Source: Thermobrachium celere DSM 8682 (GTDB lineage: Bacteria > Bacillota > Clostridia > Clostridiales > Caloramatoraceae). From it: a stretch of 64,000 bases of DNA. How positions within the stretch are numbered: position 1 is the first letter of the stretch; every line of letters starts with the position of its first letter. Under the pieces are notes generated by a model that ran no database searches, was not told the origin of the DNA, and saw nothing but the letters and a program-made list of their open reading frames with translations. Made by a program: the position numbers and the translations under genes. This document shows positions 18,255 through 25,681 of the stretch, one piece after another. The DNA lies in NCBI RefSeq assembly GCF_000430995.1, contig NZ_HF952018.1, positions 980,929-1,044,928 on the forward strand, written 5' to 3'.

Positions 18255-18920
18255 TTACAACTCTCCTTTAGAAAGTATAGCAACATTTTTAATTAGAGCA
18301 CTAATTATTTCTTGACTACTGTTTATCTTATAGGCTTGATCATAGTTTTTTAAATATTTTATTATATTCTCCATTTTTTTATCATTCATATATCTTTTAT
18401 AAAACTGTTCTGATATTAACTTGTAATCATCTAATGAAACTTGGCCATCTTTTAATTTGATTTGAGCTATTACTATTTCATACATATCTTTATTTAAATC
18501 ATTTTTATTTTCAAAATTTATTTCCTTGATTATACACTTTAATCCTTTTTTTTCTAACTCATTCTTTCTTTTTTCAATTGAATCAGAACTTGTAGATATG
18601 TCTGTAATAATGCGATAGATATCATTATCTTTATAATAGTAACTATAGATATCTATTTTTTTTAAATTATCTATCAATACTTTTGCATTAGCTTCATTTG
18701 AAAAAACTCCTAATTGTAAAAGATAAATTTTTTGATCTTTTTTAATATTATTAGTTACTACGCTGTTTTTATCTAGTGGATTCAATCTAAGCATAATAAA
18801 TTTGCTAATATACCAACCAAATAATATGGATATTATTGGTATTAAAATAAAAAAGCAAATATAAATTTTTTGTGCCTCTGTCATTTTCTTACCACCAATT
18901 TCAAGTCTTGTGTACTTCAT
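18255..18920 (-). CDS. SPOR-domain membrane protein
   Basis: The 221-residue protein has one N-terminal membrane helix (about 17-40) and a SPOR domain (about 62-130, YLLQLGVFSNEANAKVLIDNL and IYRIITDIST). SPOR domains bind peptidoglycan stripped of stem peptides at division sites. The C-terminal 80 residues are helical and unrecognised. The position upstream of the DUF4321-maf-radC-mre block, behind the terminator of the NlpC gene, suggests it heads this cluster. ATG follows GGAGGGGGATAAAAA. Confidence 0.8.
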   Translation of the reverse strand: MKYTRLEIGGKKMTEAQKIYICFFILIPIISILFGWYISKFIMLRLNPLDKNSVVTNNIKKDQKIYLLQLGVFSNEANAKVLIDNLKKIDIYSYYYKDNDIYRIITDISTSSDSIEKRKNELEKKGLKCIIKEINFENKNDLNKDMYEIVIAQIKLKDGQVSLDDYKLISEQFYKRYMNDKKMENIIKYLKNYDQAYKINSSQEIISALIKNVAILSKGEL

Positions 18921-18995
18921 TTTTTATCCCCCTCCATTTCAATTTAATTATATTAAAGTAATCTAAAAAATATTAATGATGAAATGCTATTTTTA

Positions 18996-19030
18996 TTATA
19001 AAAATAGAGCCCATACTAGGGCTCTATTTT
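18996..19030 (-). terminator. terminator after the NlpC/P60 gene
   Basis: AAAATAGAGCCC and GGGCTCTATTTT (19001-19030) form a 12-bp stem, followed on the minus strand by TTTATAATAAAA. It starts at the stop codon of the hydrolase gene. Confidence 0.85.
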
Positions 19031-19625
19031 ACTTTATTATTCTAACTGCACCTCTATATCTTGGTTTATAATATGATGAATTTAAATCGGAAATTTTTAC
19101 TTTATAAGATGAGCCTGAGGAAGCATGTATAAACTGACCATTTCCAATGTAAATCCCAACATGTGATATACCTGCTCTTACTGTCTCAAAAAATACTAGA
19201 TCTCCTGGTCTTAAGGATTCTTTTGAGACAGCTAGTCCCACTTGCGCCTGTTCACTTGCTGTTCTAGGTATGTTAACTCCTATTTGTCTATATACATATT
19301 GAGTAAATCCTGAACAGTCAAAACCATTTAATGTAGTACCACCATAACGATACCTTATTCCTTGTAGAGACAAAGCAATATTAATTAACTCGCTTACATT
19401 TCCTTCAGCTAAAACACTTCCTGATCCTCTTGAATAAATTCTTCCTCTTGATGCTGATCTTTTTAAGTTTTTCTTAACTGTTTTTCTTGTTTTGGTTATC
19501 CTTCTTGTTGATGTAATCTTTCTAGATTGTCTTGTACTTTTTTTGGCAGCTTGTACATTAATTATTGGGAAAGACGTAAATGTTAATGCAAGTGCCAATG
19601 ATAAGGATATTAATTTTTTATTCAT
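19029..19625 (-). CDS. secreted NlpC/P60 cell-wall hydrolase
   Basis: The 198-residue protein has a signal peptide (about 1-26, cut likely after NVQA), a very basic serine/threonine/arginine linker (about 27-70) and a C40 NlpC/P60 domain. The catalytic cysteine is in GFDCSGFTQYVY and the histidine in GISHVGIYIGNGQFIHASS. Such enzymes cut gamma-D-glutamyl-diamino acid bonds of peptidoglycan stems. No SH3 or LysM domain is seen; the basic linker may bind wall polymers. Expression is very probably controlled by the c-di-AMP riboswitch directly upstream. A monocistronic unit is indicated by its own promoter and terminator. Confidence 0.93.
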   Translation of the reverse strand: MNKKLISLSLALALTFTSFPIINVQAAKKSTRQSRKITSTRRITKTRKTVKKNLKRSASRGRIYSRGSGSVLAEGNVSELINIALSLQGIRYRYGGTTLNGFDCSGFTQYVYRQIGVNIPRTASEQAQVGLAVSKESLRPGDLVFFETVRAGISHVGIYIGNGQFIHASSGSSYKVKISDLNSSYYKPRYRGAVRIIK

Positions 19626-19639
19626 AAATACACCACTCC

Positions 19640-19752
19640 TTCTACGCCTCCGGAGTTAGCTGACGGGTTAGGGAGAAGGTGTCCCCGCTATTTTAAATAG
19701 CTTCACCCCAAAAACTTGGTTCCTCCGTACCCTTATGGGATTCGGCAATATT
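19640..19752 (-). promoter_or_regulatory. c-di-AMP riboswitch (ydaO/yuaA type)
   Basis: The minus-strand leader of the NlpC/P60 gene contains the ydaO-family landmarks in order: GCCGAATCCC, GGTACGGAGGAACCA, TTTTGGGGTGAA, GGGGACACCTTCTCC, CTAACCCGTCAGCTAACTCC and GGAGGCG. This class binds cyclic di-AMP and commonly switches off cell-wall hydrolase and potassium/osmolyte genes. No intrinsic terminator lies between the aptamer and the ribosome site AAGGAGTGGTG, so control may be by masking that site; this last point is inference. Confidence 0.93.
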
Positions 19753-19785
19753 ATCATAATATAGTATATGAAATAGCTATTGACT

Positions 19786-19814
19786 ATTATACTATAAACA
19801 AATTAAAAATTCAA
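19786..19814 (-). promoter_or_regulatory. sigma-A promoter for the riboswitch-NlpC unit
   Basis: TTGAAT (19809-19814), a 17-base spacer and TATAAT (19786-19791) on the minus strand lie just past the LUD gene stop and about 35 bases before the aptamer. Confidence 0.75.
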
Positions 19815-19816
19815 CT

Positions 19817-20458
19817 TTAATAACCTAATTCATCTTTAACAATTATTACTATTCCTCTTCCTTTTACATTTTGTCTATAAGTAACTACATAATGGTTGCA
19901 AATCCTATCATTAGAATTACAATCTAAACAATAACCTGTTTCACAGCATGGAGTTCTTCTATTTAATCTCTTAGCATTAATAGGTGAAGCATAGTTTCTA
20001 ACTCTGTCATATGCTTCTTCTAGGTCTTTAACTAATTTATTTTGTCCAACAATTACAATAACTTTTTTAGGACCAAAAATCATTGCTGCAACTCTATTTC
20101 CATTACCATCTAAATTTACCAATTCTCCATTTTCTGTTACTGCATTACTACTAGTTATATAATAATCTGCAAAGAATGTTTCCCTATAAAGATTTGCTAT
20201 TTCATCACCAGTTAATCCCTCTTTATATCTATCAAGTAATTTTATATCCTTTTTTCTTAGTTCATCTAATATACCTGAATTAACTAACGTCATTGATCCG
20301 CCGAATGAAACTGTACTCTTATCCTGTATTAATTCAAGCACTTTTTCCTTCATTTCATCAACATTATTTACAACATATACCTCATAGTTATTCTTTTCAA
20401 GTGCTTTTTTTGTTCTTTCTATTTTTTTATCAAAATACCAACTTGTATTAAAATCCAT
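19817..20458 (-). CDS. LUD-domain protein (LutC/YkgG family)
   Basis: This 213-residue protein has a LUD domain (about 10-190). Its landmarks are STVSFGGSMTLVNSGILDEL, the VTENGELVNLDGNGNRVAAMIFGPKKVIVIVG block and a cysteine-rich end (TPCCETGYCLDCNSNDRIC). LutC-type proteins take part in lactate oxidation with LutA/LutB, but no lutAB is near, so the role of this solo copy is unknown. The cysteines could bind a metal or cluster, which is inference. It is coupled to the GNAT gene upstream. Confidence 0.85.
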   Translation of the reverse strand: MDFNTSWYFDKKIERTKKALEKNNYEVYVVNNVDEMKEKVLELIQDKSTVSFGGSMTLVNSGILDELRKKDIKLLDRYKEGLTGDEIANLYRETFFADYYITSSNAVTENGELVNLDGNGNRVAAMIFGPKKVIVIVGQNKLVKDLEEAYDRVRNYASPINAKRLNRRTPCCETGYCLDCNSNDRICNHYVVTYRQNVKGRGIVIIVKDELGY

Positions 20459-20459
20459 A

Positions 20460-20954
20460 TTATCCTCCCCTTCTTTTTGTGTATATATGTGAATTTAAAT
20501 AGCCATCTGTATAATTCATTTTTCTATTAAACAAATATCCATTTTCAATCCAAAATTCACTGTTATCTTCATTTATTACTACATTAAAGGTATTAACCCT
20601 ATATAAATTCGCTAAATATTCTTCAAAAATACCTAAAACATCACCTTTATAACGATTAAACTCATTTTTCATATACAATGCCATTAACCATGACTCCAGC
20701 TTATTTTTAATCTCTAACCTACCTTTTAAAAAACCAATTATGTTATCGTTCTTAAGTATTATACAGAAGTATTCCATAGAATTAGCTAATGTTTCTATGT
20801 ATCTTGATTTAATATACTCATAATTCAATTCTTCCTGTTTAACTAATTGTTCATAATGATTTAGATCTTGAATTAATCTATATATGTTATCTAAATCGTT
20901 TTTTGTAATTGACCTAATTGTTAAGTCATCCTTTATAATATTTACTGGTATCAT
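20460..20954 (-). CDS. GNAT-like N-acetyltransferase
   Basis: The 164-residue protein looks like a GNAT fold: an N-terminal strand-helix unit (LTIRSITKNDLDNIYRLI), the central strand YFCIILKNDNIIGFLKGRLE and a C-terminal ENGYLFNRKMNYT strand. The canonical acetyl-CoA loop RxxGxG is poorly kept, so activity and substrate are uncertain. The ATG at 20954 follows AGGTGATAATT, and the stop abuts the LUD gene. Confidence 0.6.
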   Translation of the reverse strand: MIPVNIIKDDLTIRSITKNDLDNIYRLIQDLNHYEQLVKQEELNYEYIKSRYIETLANSMEYFCIILKNDNIIGFLKGRLEIKNKLESWLMALYMKNEFNRYKGDVLGIFEEYLANLYRVNTFNVVINEDNSEFWIENGYLFNRKMNYTDGYLNSHIYTKRRGG

Positions 20955-21045
20955 AATTATCACCTAACTTATCTTATATATTTTTTATATTCTATATAAC
21001 TATCTAAATTCCTTCTGGTTTATTTAAACATATTTTATAAGTCAC

Positions 21046-21080
21046 AAAAACAAAAATAGTCCTCTAAAACTTAGAGGACT
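21046..21080 (-). terminator. second terminator downstream of tRNA-Leu
   Basis: AGTCCTCTAA and TTAGAGGACT (21058-21080) form a 10-bp stem, followed on the minus strand by ATTTTTGTTTTTG. It lies in tandem with the hairpin at 21100-21127, before the GNAT gene. Confidence 0.8.
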
Positions 21081-21099
21081 TAATTTATAAATCGGCATA

Positions 21100-21127
21100 T
21101 AAAAATAAAAGGCCTTTTAAGGCCTTT
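21100..21127 (-). terminator. first terminator downstream of tRNA-Leu
   Basis: AAAGGCC and GGCCTTT (21108-21127) are followed on the minus strand by TTATTTTTA, about 11 bases after the tRNA CCA end. Confidence 0.8.
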
Positions 21128-21138
21128 AGATTCACAAT

Positions 21139-21222
21139 TGGTGCGGAGAGCGGGACTTGAACCCGCACGGGATACCCACACGCCCCTCAAACGTGCGCGT
21201 CTGCCGATTCCGCCATCTCCGC
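21139..21222 (-). tRNA. tRNA-Leu (anticodon GAG)
   Basis: The 84-nt minus-strand sequence folds as a class II tRNA. The acceptor stem is GCGGAGA/TCTCCGC with discriminator A and an encoded CCA. The D-arm is TGGCGGAATCGGCAGACGC. The anticodon stem CACGT/GCGTG carries the loop TTGAGGG, so the anticodon is GAG. A long variable arm and a GGTTCAAGTCC T-arm follow. It reads CUC and CUU leucine codons. Confidence 0.97.
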
Positions 21223-21232
21223 TTACAACTTT

Positions 21233-21261
21233 ATATTATCATCCATTTTATTATTTGTCAA
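21233..21261 (-). promoter_or_regulatory. sigma-A promoter for tRNA-Leu(GAG)
   Basis: TTGACA (21256-21261), a 17-base spacer and TAATAT (21233-21238) on the minus strand end 10 bases before the tRNA. The -35 box lies inside the 3' end of the transglycosylase gene. Confidence 0.85.
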
Positions 21262-21796
21262 TATCAATATAGATATATCTGTATAATTTGTAATATTTTC
21301 TTATTTTCTTTACATACCATTTGGTTTCATTAAATGGAATATCCTCAATATCAAGTTTACCTTTAGCATTATCTAACCACTTATTAACATTACCACATCC
21401 AGCATTGTATGCCATTAGAGCAACATCTATATCCCCATTATACATTTCAATCATTTTTTTTAAATAAAAGCACCCATATCTAATATTTAAATCTGGATCA
21501 AATAATTTACTTTTATCAAAACTATCATCCTTTAATAAATTAGAAATATATTCAGCTGTACTAGGCTTTATCTGCATTAATCCAACTGCCCCTTTGTTTG
21601 AAACAGCATTTTTATCAAAATTACTTTCAACTTTTATAACTGCAAAAACTAACATAGGATCTAAATTATAGTATTTAGAATACGTATATACTTGTTTTTG
21701 GTAACTTAATTTAAATATTTTTTTTAATATGAATTTATGATTAATAGCAACTACTACTAATAAAATCAAACACAAAATTCTTAGGAATTTGTTCAT
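21251..21796 (-). CDS. membrane-anchored lytic transglycosylase (SLT domain)
   Basis: The 181-residue protein has an N-terminal membrane anchor or signal (about 5-22) and an SLT/lysozyme-like domain. The catalytic glutamate is in VIKVESNF, and the family motifs GAVGLMQIKPSTA and VALMAYNAGCGNVNKW are present. It cleaves glycan strands to 1,6-anhydro products at the membrane face. Its ATG overlaps the coaE stop (ATGA), so it is translationally coupled to coaE, and both belong to the polA transcript. Confidence 0.93.
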   Translation of the reverse strand: MNKFLRILCLILLVVVAINHKFILKKIFKLSYQKQVYTYSKYYNLDPMLVFAVIKVESNFDKNAVSNKGAVGLMQIKPSTAEYISNLLKDDSFDKSKLFDPDLNIRYGCFYLKKMIEMYNGDIDVALMAYNAGCGNVNKWLDNAKGKLDIEDIPFNETKWYVKKIRKYYKLYRYIYIDIDK

Positions 21797-22398
21797 TTTT
21801 TTCCTCCATTGAGTGCTATATTTAATAATATGTCTACTTGTTCATATGTATATCTAATACTTGAATTATTATCAATTATAAAATCTGCATATTTTACCTT
21901 TTCTTCAAAAGGCATCTGTGCTTTTATTCTATTAATAGCCTCCTCTTTACTAATTTTATCTCTTTCAATAAGTCTTTTAATCTGTGTTTCTCTATTTACA
22001 TATACTAACCATTTTAAATCAGTTACTTTATACCATCCACTTTCAATTAAGAGTGCTGCATCTAAAACGCATATGTTACTTCCTTGTATTGTAAGTTCCA
22101 TTATTTGTCTTTTAATTTCATCAAATATAATAGGATGTGTTATCTTATTTAATATATTTAATCTTTCTTTATCAGCAAACACTATATTCCCTAATTTTCT
22201 TCTATTTATAGTTTTATCGTCATTTAATATTTCAACACCAAACTCCTTTACAACTGATACATAAGCTTTACTGCCTATATCATATATACTTCTAGAAATT
22301 TTATCAGCATCAATTATTTTTATTCCTTTTGATGCTAAATAATTAGATACAGTAGATTTACCTGAAGCTATCCCTCCTGTTAAACCTATTATCTTCAC
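21793..22398 (-). CDS. coaE: dephospho-CoA kinase
   Basis: The 201-residue kinase catalyses the last step of coenzyme A synthesis, phosphorylating the 3'-hydroxyl of dephospho-CoA. The P-loop GLTGGIASGKSTV and the CoA-domain segment LVYVNRETQIKRLIERD fit the family. The start is taken as GTG 22398 after AGGTGG with 5-base spacing, giving MKIIGLTGG; a GTG nine bases upstream overlaps the ribosome site. It follows polA directly, a common Firmicute order. Confidence 0.95.
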   Translation of the reverse strand: MKIIGLTGGIASGKSTVSNYLASKGIKIIDADKISRSIYDIGSKAYVSVVKEFGVEILNDDKTINRRKLGNIVFADKERLNILNKITHPIIFDEIKRQIMELTIQGSNICVLDAALLIESGWYKVTDLKWLVYVNRETQIKRLIERDKISKEEAINRIKAQMPFEEKVKYADFIIDNNSSIRYTYEQVDILLNIALNGGKK

Positions 22399-22407
22399 AA
22401 ATACCAC

Positions 22408-24957
22408 CTACTTCGCATTATACCAATTTTCTGCCCATTTAATATCAACTACTAATGGTACCTTTAGTTCTACTGCCTTCTCCATTTCATTCTTTACAAT
22501 ATTCTTTATATCATCTAATTCATCCTTATGAACTTCTAATACTAATTCATCATGAACTTGTAGTATTAACTTTGATTTATAATTACCTTGTTTTAATCTA
22601 TTATAAACGTTAACCATAGCAATTTTAATTATATCGGCCGCAGAACCTTGTATAGGAGTATTCATAGCTAATCTTTCACCTAACATCTTTACGTTTCTAT
22701 TGGATGAATTTATCTCTGGTATAAACCTTATTCTATTCATAATTGTTTTTACATATCCATTACTTTTTGCCTGATTTATAACATCATCTAAATATTTTCT
22801 AACTCCTGTATATCTCTTAAAATAATTATCTATATATTCTTTAGCTTCCTTTCTAGTTATCTTTAAATCCTGCGCTAGTCCAAAATCACTTAGTCCATAA
22901 ACAATACCAAAATTAATAGCCTTTGCCCTACTTCTCTGTAAAGGTGTAACTTCCTCAATCGGAACATTAAAGACTTCTGAAGCAGTCCTTTTATGAATAT
23001 CTTCTCCTCTAATAAAAGATTGAATTAAGTTTTCATCACCTGATATATGTGCTAAAACTCTTAATTCAATTTGTGAATAATCTGCAGTTAATATAACAAA
23101 ATCATTGTTTTCAGCCTCAAAAGCACGTCTTATTTCTCTTCCCTGCTCTAATTTTATTGGTATATTTTGTAGATTTGGTTCTGTGCTAGAGATCCTACCC
23201 GTAGCTGTTACCATCTGATTAAAGCTTGAATGAATTTTGCCATCATTTTGTATAGCATTAATTAAACCATCAATATATGTAGTTTTTAATTTGACAAGCT
23301 GTCTATATGTAATAATTTTTGATACTATTTCATGTTTATCCTTTAACTCTTCTAGCACCTCTGCATTTGTAGAATATCCAGTTTTTGTTTTCTTAATTAC
23401 AGGTAAATTTAACTTTTCAAATAAAATTACTCCCAACTGTTTTGGTGAATTTATATTAAATTCCTCTCCAGCAATGTCATATATCTCACTTGTTAACTTA
23501 TCAATTTCTTCTGTAATTTTAAATCCAATCTGATGCAAAACCTCTTTGTTAACCTTAAAGCCATGGTACTCCATAGAAGATAAAACTTCAATTAATGGTA
23601 TTTCAACTTCGTATAATAATTTTTCTAATGAATATTCTCTAATTGTTTTAACTTTTTCCTCAATAATTCTGTTCATATTATTGACAAAGAGCGCAATACT
23701 TTTAATTGTAATTGTTTTTTGATTTATTAACTGTGAAATCACTTCTTCATTTGATGAAAAATCCTCTGTTGGATTCAAAAGATAAAGTATAAGACCTAAA
23801 TCATTTTTTAATCCATTAAATTTAATATCATTTTTATTTAGAAGGTTATAAACTGATTTAGCATCATATGTATTCTTTTTTATATTTATGTCTTCAAATA
23901 TGTATTTTAGTTCTTTAACATCATTTTCTTTTATAGCGTAACCATCTTCAAAAACAATAACTCCATCCTTTTTAGAATAGTAAAGACTTATTTCATTTTT
24001 ATCTTTTATTTTTTCCTTTAATTGTGTAATATCAAACTTCAACTCTATTTCTTCTTCATTCTCAACTATATCTTGTTCACATTTTGCCTCTTCTTTATTT
24101 GGTAATTTTGAAAGTAAACTTTTAAATTCTAATTCCTCAAATATTCTTCTAACCTCTGTAAAATCACAGTTTTGAATATCCATTTCATTTAACTCAAAAT
24201 CAATAGGTACATCTCTATTAATTGTAGCTAATTTTTTACTTAAAAAAGCACTCTCTTTATAAGAGATTAGATTTTCCTTAACCTTTTTCGCTGTAATATT
24301 GTCTAAATTTTCATATATGTTTTCAATGCTACCAAATTCCATTAATAATTTAATAGCTGTTTTTTCACCAATTCCTGGCACACCTGGTATGTTATCCGAA
24401 GAATCTCCCATCAAACCCTTTAAATCTATTATTTTTATTGGCTCTAATCCATATTTTTGCTTTATATGTTCAACATCATATATTTCTAAGTCAGTAATTC
24501 CCTTTTTAGTTATCATAACCTTTGTATTATTAGAAACAAGCTGAAGCGAATCCTTATCACCAGTTAGTATTAAAATTTCATATCCCTGTTCTTCGAATTT
24601 TTTACTAATTGTTCCAATTATATCATCAGCCTCATATCCTTCAATTTCATATATTCCAACATTAAATGCCTTTAAAAGCTCCTTTGCTATTGGAAACTGT
24701 TGCGATAACTCATCTGGCATTTTTTTTCTCCCAGCTTTGTATTCTTCAAATTCAATATGTCTGAATGTCGGTGCCTTTTTATCAAAAGCTGCAGCAATAT
24801 ATCTAGGGTTAAACTCCTTTACAATTTTTAAAAGTATAACTGATAATCCATAAATAGCATTTGTATGTCTTCCATCTCTTGTATTCATTGGAGGTAATGC
24901 ATAAAACACTCTATTTAAAAGACTATTAGCATCTATTATTAATAATTTTTTATTCAT
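22408..24957 (-). CDS. polA: DNA polymerase I without functional proofreading site
   Basis: The 849-residue protein has a 5'-3' exonuclease domain (about 1-290, IIDANSLLNRVFYALPPM, LTGDKDSLQLV, DNIPGVPGIGEKTA). A degenerate 3'-5' exonuclease domain covers about 315-460, and a family A polymerase domain follows (TADYSQIELRVLAHISGD, RSRAKAINFGIVYG, LQVHDELV). The metal-binding DxE of the proofreading domain is replaced (around EISLYYSKKD), so that activity should be lost, as in Bacillus and Thermus enzymes. It serves Okazaki-fragment maturation and repair, and heads a polA-coaE-transglycosylase transcript. Confidence 0.97.
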   Translation of the reverse strand: MNKKLLIIDANSLLNRVFYALPPMNTRDGRHTNAIYGLSVILLKIVKEFNPRYIAAAFDKKAPTFRHIEFEEYKAGRKKMPDELSQQFPIAKELLKAFNVGIYEIEGYEADDIIGTISKKFEEQGYEILILTGDKDSLQLVSNNTKVMITKKGITDLEIYDVEHIKQKYGLEPIKIIDLKGLMGDSSDNIPGVPGIGEKTAIKLLMEFGSIENIYENLDNITAKKVKENLISYKESAFLSKKLATINRDVPIDFELNEMDIQNCDFTEVRRIFEELEFKSLLSKLPNKEEAKCEQDIVENEEEIELKFDITQLKEKIKDKNEISLYYSKKDGVIVFEDGYAIKENDVKELKYIFEDINIKKNTYDAKSVYNLLNKNDIKFNGLKNDLGLILYLLNPTEDFSSNEEVISQLINQKTITIKSIALFVNNMNRIIEEKVKTIREYSLEKLLYEVEIPLIEVLSSMEYHGFKVNKEVLHQIGFKITEEIDKLTSEIYDIAGEEFNINSPKQLGVILFEKLNLPVIKKTKTGYSTNAEVLEELKDKHEIVSKIITYRQLVKLKTTYIDGLINAIQNDGKIHSSFNQMVTATGRISSTEPNLQNIPIKLEQGREIRRAFEAENNDFVILTADYSQIELRVLAHISGDENLIQSFIRGEDIHKRTASEVFNVPIEEVTPLQRSRAKAINFGIVYGLSDFGLAQDLKITRKEAKEYIDNYFKRYTGVRKYLDDVINQAKSNGYVKTIMNRIRFIPEINSSNRNVKMLGERLAMNTPIQGSAADIIKIAMVNVYNRLKQGNYKSKLILQVHDELVLEVHKDELDDIKNIVKNEMEKAVELKVPLVVDIKWAENWYNAK

Positions 24958-25002
24958 AATTCCACTCCACTCTCCATATAGTTTTATTATTAGTTATAAA
25001 AT

Positions 25003-25031
25003 ATAATAACATTATATTTTTTAATCTTCAA
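25003..25031 (-). promoter_or_regulatory. sigma-A promoter for polA
   Basis: TTGAAG (25026-25031), a 17-base spacer and TATTAT (25003-25008) on the minus strand lie about 45 bases upstream of the polA start in the divergent gap. Confidence 0.65.
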
Positions 25032-25043
25032 TTACTTTAAATA

Positions 25044-25071
25044 TAGAAAAATTTTTTGAAATTGATATAAT
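25044..25071 (+). promoter_or_regulatory. extended -10 promoter for the small membrane protein gene
   Basis: TGATATAAT (25063-25071) is an extended -10 box, with TAGAAA (25044-25049) at 16-base spacing as a weak -35. It lies 22 bases before the start codon. Confidence 0.6.
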
Positions 25072-25093
25072 ATAAAAAGAAGGAGGGTATAAA

Positions 25094-25420
25094 ATGGCAA
25101 TATTATATCAAATTTTTATTATCATTGTTTTAACATTTGTTTCATTAGGAATTTTTAATCTATCAAAACCCTATTTAATCAACTTTTTCAAAAAGAGAAA
25201 GTGGTTATTATTTATTGTTATGTTTCTTGTATTATTTATACCAATATTCTTCAAAACATATTACGTTAAATCTTTAGCATTTCAATATCTTCAAACAACT
25301 TTATTTGTTGTAACATTCTTAACTTATTTTGAGTTGTTAAGACTTGCAAAAATTGAAAAACAAAAACCTATCGTAGGTCGTCCTAAACCAAAACCAAATA
25401 GAATTAAAAAGGGGCAGTAA
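25094..25420 (+). CDS. small membrane protein of unknown function
   Basis: I do not recognise this 108-residue protein. It has three predicted membrane segments (about 4-20, 37-52 and 65-82) and a basic, proline- and lysine-rich C-terminal tail (about 88-108, GRPKPKPNRIKKG). ATG follows AGGAGGGTATAAA. It has its own promoter and terminator and stands between polA (divergent) and tRNA-Leu(CAA). Codon use matches its neighbours. The tail suggests a cytoplasmic nucleic-acid or phospholipid headgroup contact, which is speculation. Confidence 0.75.
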   Translation: MAILYQIFIIIVLTFVSLGIFNLSKPYLINFFKKRKWLLFIVMFLVLFIPIFFKTYYVKSLAFQYLQTTLFVVTFLTYFELLRLAKIEKQKPIVGRPKPKPNRIKKGQ

Positions 25421-25440
25421 ACAATTTGCCCCTTTTATAT
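25407..25440 (+). terminator. terminator after the small membrane protein gene
   Basis: AAAAGGGGCA and TGCCCCTTTT (25407-25436) form a 10-bp stem ending in TTTTATAT; the stem includes the stop codon region. Confidence 0.85.
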
Positions 25441-25451
25441 ATTAAAACATA

Positions 25452-25480
25452 TTGACAAAATTTCATATTCATGCTATTAT
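25452..25480 (+). promoter_or_regulatory. consensus sigma-A promoter for tRNA-Leu(CAA)
   Basis: TTGACA (25452-25457), a 17-base spacer and TATTAT (25475-25480) end 12 bases before the tRNA. This is among the best sigma-A matches in the window. Confidence 0.9.
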
Positions 25481-25492
25481 CAAATTGTTCTT

Positions 25493-25579
25493 GCCGAAGT
25501 GGTGGAATTGGCAGACGCGCCGGACTCAAAATCCGGTGGGGTAACACCCGTGCGGGTTCGACCCCCGCCTTCGGCACCA
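25493..25579 (+). tRNA. tRNA-Leu (anticodon CAA)
   Basis: The 87-nt sequence is a class II tRNA with acceptor stem GCCGAAG/CTTCGGC, an encoded ACCA end and a GGTTCGACC T-loop. The anticodon stem CCGGA/TCCGG has the loop CTCAAAA, giving anticodon CAA, and a long variable arm follows. It reads UUG leucine codons. Confidence 0.97.
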
Positions 25580-25606
25580 AGGCTGCATTTGCAGCCTTTT
25601 ATTTTT
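25579..25606 (+). terminator. terminator after tRNA-Leu(CAA)
   Basis: AAGGCTGC and GCAGCCTT (25579-25598) with a short ATTT loop are followed by TTATTTTTG, starting at the final A of the tRNA. Confidence 0.85.
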
Positions 25607-25681
25607 GTATCTTCACTAACTTCGTGTTATTTGTTAGAATTTATTTGTAATAAATACTGAAATTAAGAAAGGAAGATAAAT

